Shown here piece by piece: positions 50,901 to 64,000 of a stretch of 64,000 bases of DNA; the first letter of the stretch is position 1, and the number at the start of each line of letters is the position of its first letter. The notes under the pieces were generated by a model, which saw only the letters and a program-made list of their open reading frames with translations, ran no database searches and was not told the DNA's origin. This stretch comes from Serinus canaria (Eukaryota; Chordata; Aves; Passeriformes; Fringillidae), in NCBI RefSeq assembly GCF_022539315.1, contig NC_066326.1, positions 10,122,601 through 10,186,600 on the forward strand, given 5' to 3'. The position numbers and the translations under genes are program-made.

Positions 50901-53900
50901 TTTGAGCAAGGGAAAGGGCAAAAATAAAGCCAGGACCTTGCTGTGCAGGGTCTGAGGTCCCCCAGAGGTGAATTGTTCCACAGCGGTGTTTGGACAGCAG
51001 GCTCATGGCTGGCTGCAGCAAGGACACAGATATCCCATCTTGTCTGGGGGCAGAGGGAACACTTCAATCTTAGCCAAGGAAAATTAAAAAAAAAATAAAT
51101 AATGAGGGAAAATTATAAATTAAAGCTAAATTTTCATTCAAGGAAAAGGATTACCTATGTCAATGCTAAAGAGCTTCCATTCAACTAGTCCTCTGCTGAG
51201 GCCTTGCTGTTTCCAAGAGTGTTTCCACAGTTTCACTTTATGCTAAAAGTTGTCCCCCACTGATGCAATGAAATGGGTGGCAGCATATACTTCATACATT
51301 TTTAAACACTAAAAAGTAATGGAAAATTTCAAATTTTGTTAGAGGTGTTGCAGATGATTAAAGACCAACTCTAGCTGGAGATTTCCAGCTGCAGCTTTGA
51401 TGGAAGGTGTGCTTCCACCTGTAAGTGCTGAGAGGTTTCTTTGTTGGTTGGGACTTTCCCACACATTTCAGTTCTTTGGAATACACTGTTTCAGTGTTCT
51501 GCTATTCCCACTAAATCCCCAAACCTGCTGTCAGCCACCAGCACTGCTGGATTTCTCACTGCACTTGGTGGGCTGGATTACTCACACACTCAGAAATGGA
51601 TAAAGCCATTCAAATGCTCAGGGGCTGCAATGAGAGCAGCACAGCAGCTTCTCCTTTGTCAGGCATCAGCTCCTTTCAGCATGCAGGGCCAGAGCACAGG
51701 CACAGAGGAGAAAATCATGAAATAACTGTCAAAGGCAGCCAACATCAATTACAATACACTGCAGGTTAAATTGCACACGACACTTTCTCAAAGCAAATCA
51801 CCTTCTCCTATAAAGAGGTTTTATGTCATTTTTAAATTCTAATGATTTGCTGAGAACTCAATATCGAGAGAAAAAAAAAATCAATTATTTTCCACAGATG
51901 GCCACTGGACTCAGATGCTGCTGTGGCACAGATGGGGCAATGACAATGACATGGCTTTTCCCCTCCTGTTAGCAGAGATTATGCTGCATTAGATGGCATT
52001 GAGAGGGTGGAGAAAACTGGAATGCTTCTAAGACAGTGATGTATTGTAAAGCTGGATGAGCTAATTTTAGACCATTTAAACTCAGATATTGGCAGCAGTT
52101 TTTCTGAGAGCTCAGTTAAGGCTAATTTACCACAAATCAGCCACTGAACTCATCCTGCAGATCACAAAAATGTAAAACTATCAGGCACTTAGAGGATAAA
52201 GAAAATACTGTGCTGGTTCCTGCAGGTTACATAAAAATGCTTTTAGAGGCAGTAATGCCAAGAGGACATGACTTGCATTTTTATACTTATGAAAGCTCTT
52301 CCACAGTAATTAAAAATGACATACCCCATTAAATCACTTAGTACATACCTTAAAGCATATGATGCAGAGGTTTCTTGAAAAAGCCAATTACACAGTGTAG
52401 CTCTGTACAAGGCCAATGCTTTAAAGCAATTTTCAGATTTTATGAGTTACATATGCTTCAGAAAGGGAGGATTTTTTTTTTTTTTTTTTTTTTACTGGCA
52501 GGAAGATTCACTGCAAATAAGATACGAACTCCTACTTTATTTTTTCATTCCTGCTGTGAATTAAAAATTTCATTGCATATCCAAGCTTCAGCACAAACAG
52601 TAACACTTCACTGGAGAGGTCTTTTAATGTGAGAGGATCCTTTTCATGCTGAACCTTCATGTAAATAAAGCAGTAGTAATGATTAAATGATGGAGAGGAG
52701 TTTTGGCATTGCTGCCTTCTCCCACCAAAGAACATTTCTGCCAGAATCCATGGGTGGGAGAAGCCTTGGGTCCTTGCCATGTAGCAGGATACTCTATTAC
52801 TCTTGCAAGACTGCAGAGTCTAACTGTGCATGTCATAGGAAACATTCAGATTCCTTTCCATCATCTCTGTTTAGCCAACACTACTTTGCTCTGATGACAC
52901 TTCAAGAAAACGAGCTCTATTTGTCTATATAAAGATATTTTTCTTACCCAGATTTGAAAGAGGAGTAGTTTTACTGAAAACTTCAGTTTTCTTTGGTCAA
53001 GGTAGGGTTCTTTCCTTGTGTGTCAGAATTGAGGGACTCCCAGACCAGAGCACACTGGGAGCACGAGCCCCAAAGTTCAAAAGCACAAGAGTTGGGAGAA
53101 AGGCTCAAGTTCAGTAAAATCCTTCCTGAAGGGCAGCAGACACCCAGCACTGAGGGTCTGAGTCCAATAAAAACCCACCTGAACATCAAAGGCAGGAGAA
53201 ATGTCAGGATGATGTTTACCTGTGAGCTGAGGACACTGCAGAGGCTGTGCCAAGCCTGACTGGAGGAGGTGAACAGGGAATATTGTGTTGGAAATTTTAA
53301 CCTGTAGTGAGCAGGGAGCATATGGCACCTCTCAAAAATCTGCCTTTAATGCTGAAATTCACAAGTTTTTATATAAAATCTTCCTTCAGAGATGACCTCC
53401 TGTCACTTGAAATTCGACCAAATGTCTCATCACTCACCAATACTTGCAAAACCTCTGCTTTGTGTCCACTGATGTCATTGCTCCAGCCAAGAATTCAAAG
53501 ATTAATTAAAAAAAAAATAAATAAAAATTGAGTGGACAAGGAGATTTGTGACAGCCTAGGGATGTCTGTGACTTCTGCAAGCAGCCCTTTTTACTCCAAA
53601 ATTCTGCTGTTTTTAATAAAAAACTATCAGATCACACAACATTAATTCTCACGAAGATAAGAAATAATTTCATCCAATTGTTGTCCTGAGAGTACCACTA
53701 GAAAACAGAATAAAGGAAAAATTAATTTTTGTAAAGAAAAAAAAAAGAAGCTGAAGTTGGCTCTTAGCCAGAGGGCTTTTTAAACCTCTAAAGAAGCTTT
53801 GAAAGTGCCCAAGACCCTTTTTCCTGATAAACTTTACTACAAACTTGTATAGGCTTGACATTTTCCAGTGTTTAGCATTGGCTTTGACAGCAACAACCAG

Positions 53901-56722
53901 ATGTTCCTGCTTATTGGCAACTGCAAAGTCAGGGCCAGCCTCAGAACAAGTTTATCACCCTCAGAAGTTTAAGGGCACAAGTTTAAGGGAGAGATCCTTG
54001 AGGGATGACAGGCAATTAAAAATGCTGACACCTCTTTTACGAGCAGTTGAAAAGACAATTGAGAAACACAAACATATCTGAGTTAGAGTTCAGTTTGGTG
54101 AGCAGGCACTGCCTGAGCTCTTGGCCTGCTGCTGTCCCAGAAAACGAATCCTGGATGTCCTTTGGACACAGCAAGAAGCAAAGCAGCAACTGAGGCTGAA
54201 AAGGGGCCATACAATATTTTGTCTTTGCTCCAGCTACTGGGATCCTAATTTCAATGTAACAAATCAGTGATACAGAGTATTAGACTGCCCCTTAGTTTTC
54301 CTCACAGTGGGCAAGTACTCCTCAAACTAAAGGCTAAAATCTTTCACATGGTAATAATTATTGAATACATTTAAAGTACCATCATTCTAGTAAAGGATGA
54401 CTTAGGAAGCCACAAACTAAAAAGACCCCAGAAATTTAGTGCAAGAAATTTTTATATCTCACTTTGAAAATCATTAAGTTTTTAAATACATAGTACTATG
54501 TTTAAGACTAGCTGGAAAATTCCTTTGATCTCCCAGGTACTAACCATCTGCTTCCAGCACAGAAACAGTGAAAAGGCAGCAAGGTGAGCTCCCCATGGTG
54601 CAGCCCACCAAGGCACCTCTGCCAGAGGCAGCAGAGATGTCTCCTGTGAGATGTGGGAAAAGGCCACAGAGCTGCCAAAGTCAGAGATGAACAAATCCCA
54701 TCTGTACTGCAAACTGTGCTGCCCCTCCTGACACAAATCAAAAAACTTTGGGGGGGCAGATACATTTAGATCCATTCTTATGCTTTTCCCTCCTGTTTTT
54801 CATTTCCTTGAGCTATTAAATCTAAAAAAACCCAGAACAATTCCAAAAATAAACACCAAAAAGTGTAGCAGATATTCATATTGCTATCCAAAATTGTGAG
54901 TAGCTAATCTCATTTGTTTATGCTGGATTTAGAGATAATAATTTTTTTTAATCTTGCATTGTTATCCATAAAAAACACTAAAAATTAAAATATTAGTGAT
55001 GACCTGAGCTGAAACCAATTTTTTTTTCCTTTGGAAGAGAAGAAAATAACCACTTAAGGAAAGTGTACCCAAACTTTACTCAGGAACTCACCTAATCATT
55101 AGAACTTTCTGAATTTTGAAGTGTATTACTTTTTTGATGTCTGACAAATACATCTGTCTTTGCTACCATGCTGGAAGAAAGTAACTCAAGGCTCAACAAT
55201 CTTCTGCAATATTTAGGAGCAATCTTTGCTTGCTATCATGTGCCACGAGGATGAATTGCAAAGATAGTTTAATCCTTGATTACAAGTACAGACTCTTGGA
55301 ATACTGGAGCAATGCACAGATGGTGTGATACTAAACACAACAGCTCTGCCCTATTCATGGTATTTTGTGAACAGCAGAAGGACCACAGGAGAAGTGCCAA
55401 GCCAGAAATTCCCATCCCAAAAGCATCAACTACTTATTTGTACTTGATAATTTGAAAGGGATTGAAGGCAGTAATGTGAACCTGTGTCTGTGGGGAAGAC
55501 ACATGGGGAGGTTTGGGGATGGCTCTCCCCAGGAAGGGCCCCAAACTGGAGCAGGGGCACAGTGTGGGGAAGGAGCAGGGGAGATGAAGGGTTGTGACCT
55601 GACCACAACCCTCCATCCCCATCTCCTTGTGCTCCTGGGGAGGAGGTGGAAGGGTTGGCAGTGAGCCAGACAAGAAGGCTGGTTTAGTTTTTATTTCTCA
55701 GTACTGATTTGCAGTAAGTTAAGTTATTTTTTCCCAAGCTGAGTCTGTTTTTCCCATGACAGTTACTAATGAGTGGTCTCTGCCCTAAAAGCTCTGTCCA
55801 CCCAAAAGCTTTCTCTTTGTGTTTTCTTTCCATGTCCAGAGAAGGCAGAATGAGAGAGCAGTTTGGTGGGCAGCTGATGCCATCCCAGGTTAACCCAGCT
55901 CACCTTGCTTACAGAATTTGCATAGGGAAATCCAGGAATTCAGCTTCTCAGGGCCCCCAGCACACCTGACACAGCTGCAGGCCCTCAGCCAGAAACAGCT
56001 CCGTGTCAAATGGATCCTGTTGGTGACATTGCCATTAACACATCTCACTTCAGACCTCTGGAGTGCTGTGCAAACACCAGCTAATCCTCTCCCTCATGCA
56101 AGGTTATCCTTGGAGATGTTAAGTAACCAACCCAGTCACACCATAAATGCAAGACAAAGCAAAGCTTTAACCTCTGCTGTCACAGCCCACATTAGCAAAC
56201 CTGAGTACAAGGCACAAACACATTTTAAAATTCTGCATTCCCTGCTGATTGAGGTCAGGATCAGCAAGATGAACTTCAGCTCCTGTAGAGTGCAAAATAA
56301 ATTAAATGTGAACATCTCAACAGCAGAATCTTAGGCTTCTTAATTTAGAAACTCAGCTCCTTTAATAAGAGGGAGAGACAAACAGGAGCCTGAAGGGAAG
56401 GGGCTGTTTAATGATGCTTCATCCAACGTGGGAAGCAACTGGCTTAGTTCCCAAGCTTTTTTCCTCCACCTCCCTGGCCAGCAGAGACCTTGAATGTTTT
56501 GGAGATGCCAATCTGGCAATCAAGGAGCACTTTCATCACCTTCGAGGGGAATAACTCTTTTCAAGCTTGTCCCTCAGATGGGAGGAGGGCAGGGATTGGC
56601 AAAGGTCAATAAAATTAACATTCAAGAGCAATAGAAATGCAATCTGTAATTGAAAGCCTGGAAAATGACAGAGGATGGGGAAGAGAATTAAAGCAGGGGG
56701 TGTTTGCTCCAAGGAAAGTGTG
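47936..56722. other. No gene recognised
   Basis: About 8.8 kb between the second CR1 fragment and the perfect inverted repeat. It contains the poly(T) tract at 52.5 kb. No exon, RNA gene or other repeat was recognised. Confidence 0.6.
52472..52493. repeat. Poly(T) tract, 22 T
   Basis: Pure T run after 'gggagga', followed by 'actggcagg'. No recognisable retroelement lies on either side. Confidence 0.9.
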
Positions 56723-56770
56723 GAGATCTTCCTACTCTCTTTTTTTGGGGAAAGAGAGTAGGAAGATCTC
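56723..56770. repeat. Perfect 20-bp inverted repeat with 8-nt loop
   Basis: The left arm gagatcttcctactctcttt (56723-56742) and the right arm (56751-56770) are exact reverse complements around the loop ttttgggg. Pairing stops at the next base on both sides. The stem is too short for a usual pre-miRNA. Confidence 0.97.
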
Positions 56771-59700
56771 ATATCCCACAGGAAAGGCAATAATCTTGTC
56801 AACAGGGACAGATGAGTAGAGGAACAGAATCAATCAAGCTAAGGGAAGTTCTTCCTGCAAAGGAATGGAACTGTGCATAGTAAAATCTGTTTCTCAGTCT
56901 GCTCACTGGACTCTACCTACTCCCAGAAAAGATGGAACATGCAGATACATCACCTGGCTACAAACCTGCCTGCTAACAGTCCCAGCAAAGCATTTTTACC
57001 ACAGGCTGGCATGGGATTTATCACAATTTTTCATCCTGCTTGAGGCAAGGGAGGCAAAGAGGAAGTGAGTGAGCCAATCCTTCCCCTTCCACCATTCTTC
57101 TTCCTCTTCTGCCCAACCTGTGGCAGTGTGGGCTCCCTGCCCTCCTGATGCACAATTCCAGCCCCATGACTTCCACTCCATCCCAGCTGCCACAGCCCAG
57201 ACCCCAGCCCTGCTCTGCCCTCGCCCACACAACACGCCAGCCCCAAGTCAGAGCACGTCCAAAGGAAGGTTACACAAGTGAGCCAGTGCCAGCTTCCCAA
57301 GAGTGACATTTTTACAAGACAAAGCAGTGGTGAGCCCTGCCAGCATCTACCCACAGACACCAGCCCCTGTGAGAAGCACACAGCAGAGCAAGAACTGCTT
57401 AAAGGGAGTTTCTTGTCCAGGCTCTGGGGTTCACTGTGTGCTCAGCCCACTCAGCCACAGCTTGGGCGCAGCACCTGCAGTGAAACAGAAGCAGCAGCAC
57501 AAACAGGGCAATTCCATCCCAGCAGGGTGCAGTGCCAAAGGGAGAAAAACCAAATTCCTTACACACCATTGTACACACAGAATCCCCCAACTCTTGTCTT
57601 TCAGAAAAGAGAAGAGTGCAGTAATAATTTTTAACCAAGTTAACTAAAGAAATAATAGTTCTATCCTCTCACTGGTCAAACCCACAAAGTTGCTAAATGG
57701 TTGCAAAGCCCACAAATTTTCCTAGAAGTCTTTTAAGACAAATTTTTCTATGTAGAAACTAGAAGTCTTTAGATTTTCACCACTATAATATTTGAACTGT
57801 ACACATTGTAAGAATGGCAAATTATTTCAAGAAAAGCTAGTGCAGAACACTACAGGTCAGAACACCTCCAAACTTGGCTATCTCTACTTGAGCCTCTAGA
57901 TAAGAGTCACTTTTTTCTTTTCTATTCATATCCATCCACAATTTTACAGCTGATTTTGGTAATCTGAACATTTCTCCCCTTGCAGAGCAAGAACCACAAA
58001 GCACATGACATTCAATATATCCACGACTATTTTTAGTTAAAATGCTTGATCCTTCCTTCCTCTGTTGTTCCCAACTCTTGTAAGGCACATCCAGGAATTT
58101 TTCCCTTGCCAATATTCAGGGAAGGCTTGACAAGCACAGGATTTCAACATGTACTTTTAACTTCAGTTTAGAGCTAAGGAAAAAAAAAACCAACCCTATT
58201 TTTCAATTTTCTGCTAGTATGAGATGTGCTGGAAAAGGGTAAACACTTCAAGTCTTTGTCAAAAGCAGCTCCAAGGGGAATTGTGAGAATCAGAAGTGTT
58301 AAACAGTTCAGTTACCCAAGAAAAGCCTTTTGTGTCTAATTTTGGCACTGCATGGCTTATTACAGAATATTCAGCTCCCCCTTTTGTCTCTTACTTGCCC
58401 CCACAGTTCTTGCACAGGCCAACTTTAGCTGCTTGTGTTACTCAAGACAAATTACAGTGCTCAAGATATAATTAAAACCTAAGCTATGTGGAAAGCCATC
58501 TACTAATTTGATGATTGTCTTCAATGTTTACAATAACTATAATCATAACCACATCTGGACCTGAAATGGATAAATTTCACCAATAAGTTAAAAAAACACA
58601 GAGCATTGCTGTTCATCCACTGTTTCAAGAGCTCCAGTTGAGGTACAGAGTGCCATAATTATCAGTGATCCAGACAAGCGGCTAAGCACAAATTCAGTCA
58701 CAACTGAGCATTTTCAACTACAGCTTATAAAAGCTTCCTGGTATTAGAGCATGAATAAATACCAGTGTTTTAAGAACAGCTCTTCAGAATTTGTTCAACA
58801 ACATTTATGACAACAGAAATGTAAACACCAATTTGCTGTTAATGTCACTGCTGGAGTGTCCTTACTACCCAAATTCAGAGTACTTATTATGTTGCTACAT
58901 GTCCCACTTCTCAGATCTCACCTCCTTTTTAACACCTACTGTCCACCTTAAAATTCTGGCTTTGATCCATGGCTTGTTGTCACAGCACATTTTATTTTAC
59001 ACCTGAGCCTACTGAAACAAAGTGACATGTTCACTTCCTCCAGCTATAAGCTACTTACTGTGTATTTTAACTGGAGAGTTGAAAGCTTTAAAGAGTAACT
59101 CTGTAAAAATTCTTGATGCCACCAGCTGTGTATCACCTAGAGCCAACAGCTGGGGCAAGTGTGACAAAGGGAACATACGCAATTAGGACACTGTTACAGA
59201 CATGCAAGTGGTAATTACTGATCAATTAACATGAACCTGCAAATCAAACCTCAATTTGAAATAAAACTCAATTAGTGCTTACTAATAGCAAATTCAGGAA
59301 TTAGTACTCATTGACTTGGCTTCTTCCTTCACTTCTTCTCCAACTGGGCTATACCAGGTCAACTCAGCTATTCCCAGTCAGTTTGTCATCATTTCTACTG
59401 GACCAGAAGTAACTCCTCTGCAGCAAAGCAGCCCCTGCAGCTCAGCAAGCATCTCCCCTGCCAAGTGAAGGTATTTTGCAGTGCTACTGAGACTTTGGGT
59501 TTTGCCCATAGTCTCCAAGGGTTACTAAACTTGAACACCAGCAAGATTTGCTGCCAAAACCACCTAGATTCTACTGAGCATCTTTGAGCTGTGTTGCAGT
59601 TAAACAATACAAGGTATTCAGAATCTTGTGGAATATACAGAAATGGTATAAAACTGATTTTTCAAATTTGAATTCACCTAAATTCAATTCTGTATACCCA

Positions 59701-59884
59701 AACAGAAGCACAGTTGTTATCTTGAGCAAGCCCCCAGGGGAGACAAGACAATGTTTCTCCATTTAAAAGATTACAATATGCACAAATCCACAGGGGTTTT
59801 AGTACAGTATGGGATACACAACAAAACTGAAGCCCAGTAAAATCTCAGGCAACAGAAATCATGAGGTCAGACACCACAGAGTGT
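56771..59884. other. Region just downstream of TXNRD3, no gene recognised
   Basis: About 3.1 kb between the inverted repeat and the TXNRD3 3' end. A GC-richer stretch at 57.07-57.55 kb opens frames of up to 118 codons on both strands, typical of chance. No CHST13-like single-exon sulfotransferase or other expected neighbour is visible. Confidence 0.6.
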
Positions 59885-59895
59885 TGTATGCATTG

Positions 59896-59901
59896 TTTAT
59901 T
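59896..59901 (-). terminator. Distal polyadenylation signal of TXNRD3
   Basis: AATAAA on the minus strand. About 16 nt later the sequence becomes GU-rich (CTCTGTGGTGTCTG), as expected for the downstream element of a cleavage site. Confidence 0.7.
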
Positions 59902-60363
59902 GAACTTCAAATTTCATGGTAGGTCACAGATTAAATAGTTAAAAACTGGTCACTATCATACAATGGTCAGAACAGTCTTTCAAAACAGCTCTTTGGAGAA
60001 AACTAAGAGCCAGATTCAAGCACAATTCCCCCAGGACAGAATGCTAGGGGTGGAAGAGAGCTTCAAAGTACTGACAGTACACAACACTACAGAAAGCACA
60101 GCAGGTCATTGCCCTGGGCTGCCACATGAATCAGAGCAGCTCTGTACAACACCTTCTGCCACCATGGACAGGCACCTGCTGTTTGTGGGATTGTGGGACA
60201 GTCTGCTTCTCCAGGACTTCAGCATTCCACATAACAGCACAGATACAATTCTGGGTTCTGTGAGATTTTAAATTACAGAGCTGAAACCAGATTTAAGCAA
60301 ACTGACATGTCCTTTCACTCACACTCTTTAGCCTTGACATACAAGACACCTACAAATCAAATT

Positions 60364-60369
60364 TTTATT
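60364..60369 (-). terminator. Proximal polyadenylation signal candidate of TXNRD3
   Basis: AATAAA on the minus strand, followed within about 30 nt by GU-rich sequence (TGTAGGTGTCTTGTATGTC). It lies downstream of the SECIS candidate, so a transcript ending here would keep the Sec-insertion signal while losing about 480 nt of 3' UTR. Confidence 0.5.
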
Positions 60370-60696
60370 TTGAAGACATGATGTCACCTGAGGTCAAAAA
60401 ACTGTGAATGTGAACAACAGTGGTGTCTTCGGTTACTTTACAGTTTTAGACTGGTTGGGATGGGAGACTAGTGCTTGAACTGCACTGCTCAACACTGCAT
60501 CCTATTTATGCCATCTTGTCTCAACTGAACATACAATTAAGTATAACAAAATGCATCAAAAAGAAATCAGTCAACAGCAGACTGTTGGCAAGATCACTCA
60601 ATTATGTATTTGTCATCTATTTCAAGCATTTGTACAAGACACTGGAGCTAGAAGCATTAGCTTTAATTTGTGCAATTTAAGAATTTCCTTCAGGAG

Positions 60697-60760
60697 GAGT
60701 TCAGTCATCTGACTAGACAGGAACCTCCCAGCATTGCCTGGCAGTCATCAGTCGTAGCTC
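60697..60760 (-). promoter_or_regulatory. SECIS element candidate (selenocysteine insertion)
   Basis: In the mRNA this hairpin would recruit SBP2 and the Sec-specific elongation factor so that the UGA about 280 nt upstream is decoded as Sec. Seen on the minus strand: TGA (60750-60748) facing GA (60709-60708), as in the sheared G.A quartet. A helix follows directly, with TGACT (60747-60743) pairing to AGTCA (60714-60710) and CAGG (60740-60737) pairing to CCTG (60721-60718). The apical loop begins with unpaired C then AA (60735-60734). The quartet-to-AA spacing of 12 nt fits the eukaryotic consensus. The lower helix is weaker (GAG with CTC beyond an internal loop). The fold was done by eye. Confidence 0.75.
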
Positions 60761-61034
60761 ACCTCACAAGAAGATTTTGAGCAACAACGTCAAGAAAGCA
60801 CCGCAGTGCAAATCCAAGCAAAGTCAGGATTCACAGTCTGAGATTTCCCCGCTGCTTTACTGCTCCATGTGCAACACAACTCGTGCTGAGGAAGCCTCTC
60901 CAAGGCACCACTCCCAGCTGCAGCACCCACAGCGGCACTGATGCAAACCTTTACACTGCTGCAAAGCAGTTGGATGTATTAAAGCTTCCACAGGACCGAG
61001 AGTGCACAACATGGAAACAAGTAAAACAGCAGGC

Positions 61035-63637
<2,603 letters not shown>

Positions 63638-64000
63638 CTAAAAAAACCCCAAAATTAAATGCAATAACTTTATCCAAGAGAAGTATAATATAAGATTTCC
63701 TTTGGTTTTTCAGTGAAAAAACTGAAGCATATGAATAAAATTACTTCCAAATTATTTTTTCCAAAATTTGAAAGAGCCACCAATAACTCTCTTCAAGGTA
63801 CAACTTGTTTTAGAGATGTAACAAATAGAAAAGCCAAAACAAAAACAGAAGCAACAACACTGTTTATATGAACTAAACTCCAGGCTGACAGGGTTCAACT
63901 AAAGACAAATAGTGAATTTCCACTTTTTTTTTCCTGCCAGTAAATTACATGAACAGCTTTTTAAGGAGGAGTTCCCTTCAAGGTGTTCAAGAAGAAGTAT
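63638..64000 (-). other. TXNRD3: Partial intron of TXNRD3
   Basis: Non-coding sequence 5' of the first visible exon, ending in a pyrimidine-rich TTTTTTTAG acceptor. No further exon could be recognised before the window ends. Confidence 0.7.

Larger units (their letters stand above)
59885..61034 (-). other. TXNRD3: 3' UTR of TXNRD3
   Basis: About 1.15 kb from the TAA to the last plausible cleavage site. It holds the SECIS candidate (60697-60760) and two AATAAA signals. The distal end is placed at the gap between the AATAAA at 59896-59901 and the GU-rich stretch read at about 59880-59868. Open frames crossing this stretch on both strands resemble no known protein. The exact 3' end is inferred. 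Confidence 0.75.

Noticed and set aside
52472..52493. Tail of a minus-strand retroposed gene copy
   Set aside because: No coding or UTR-like homology and no target-site duplication was seen beside the T run.
57031..57381. 116-codon minus-strand frame just downstream of TXNRD3 as a neighbouring gene
   Set aside because: Open frames occur here on both strands because of local GC richness. The translation is Gly/Trp/Ser-rich with no known motif.

Overview
The window is nuclear DNA from a vertebrate, most likely a bird. It holds a multi-exon gene with GT-AG introns, a vertebrate-type selenoprotein end (in-frame UGA plus a SECIS-like hairpin) and two CR1-type LINE fragments. Interspersed repeats are otherwise very sparse, and the gene's introns are short (128 to 872 bp). 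Bacterial features such as operons, ribosome binding sites or CRISPR arrays are absent.

The only gene I can support lies at the right end on the minus strand. It is the 3' part of a thioredoxin/glutathione reductase, best matched to TXNRD3. Six coding exons between 61035 and 63637 join in frame into about 213 residues. They cover the end of the NADPH-domain region, the FAD-binding Ala-Ile-Gly-Asp motif, the dimer-interface domain with its catalytic His-Pro...Glu, and the C-terminal Gly-Cys-Sec-Gly tail. The Sec codon is the TGA at 61041-61043, followed by Gly and TAA. The 3' UTR runs left to about 59885. It carries a SECIS candidate at 60697-60760 and two AATAAA signals, each followed by GU-rich sequence. 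The 5' part of the gene lies beyond position 64000.

The remaining ~59.9 kb shows no gene I can support. The longest open frames (up to 167 codons) match no family I know and look like chance openings. This flank is AT-rich single-copy-looking sequence with some GC-richer patches (about 10.9-14.1 kb, 22.0-22.6 kb, 26.95-27.1 kb, 30.0-30.4 kb). It contains a local duplication (10.7-11.4 kb against 12.1-13.5 kb), a (TG)n microsatellite, a 10-bp-unit minisatellite, AT-rich islands, long A or T runs, a perfect 20-bp inverted repeat at 56.7 kb, and the two CR1 remnants at 25.5 and 47.7 kb. It reads as intergenic DNA, or possibly a long intron of an unseen gene.

I found no undescribed multi-gene system. 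The most informative biology here is the selenocysteine recoding pair at the TXNRD3 end, which standard gene prediction would call as an early stop. The most unexplained sequence is the duplicated block at 10.7-13.5 kb.
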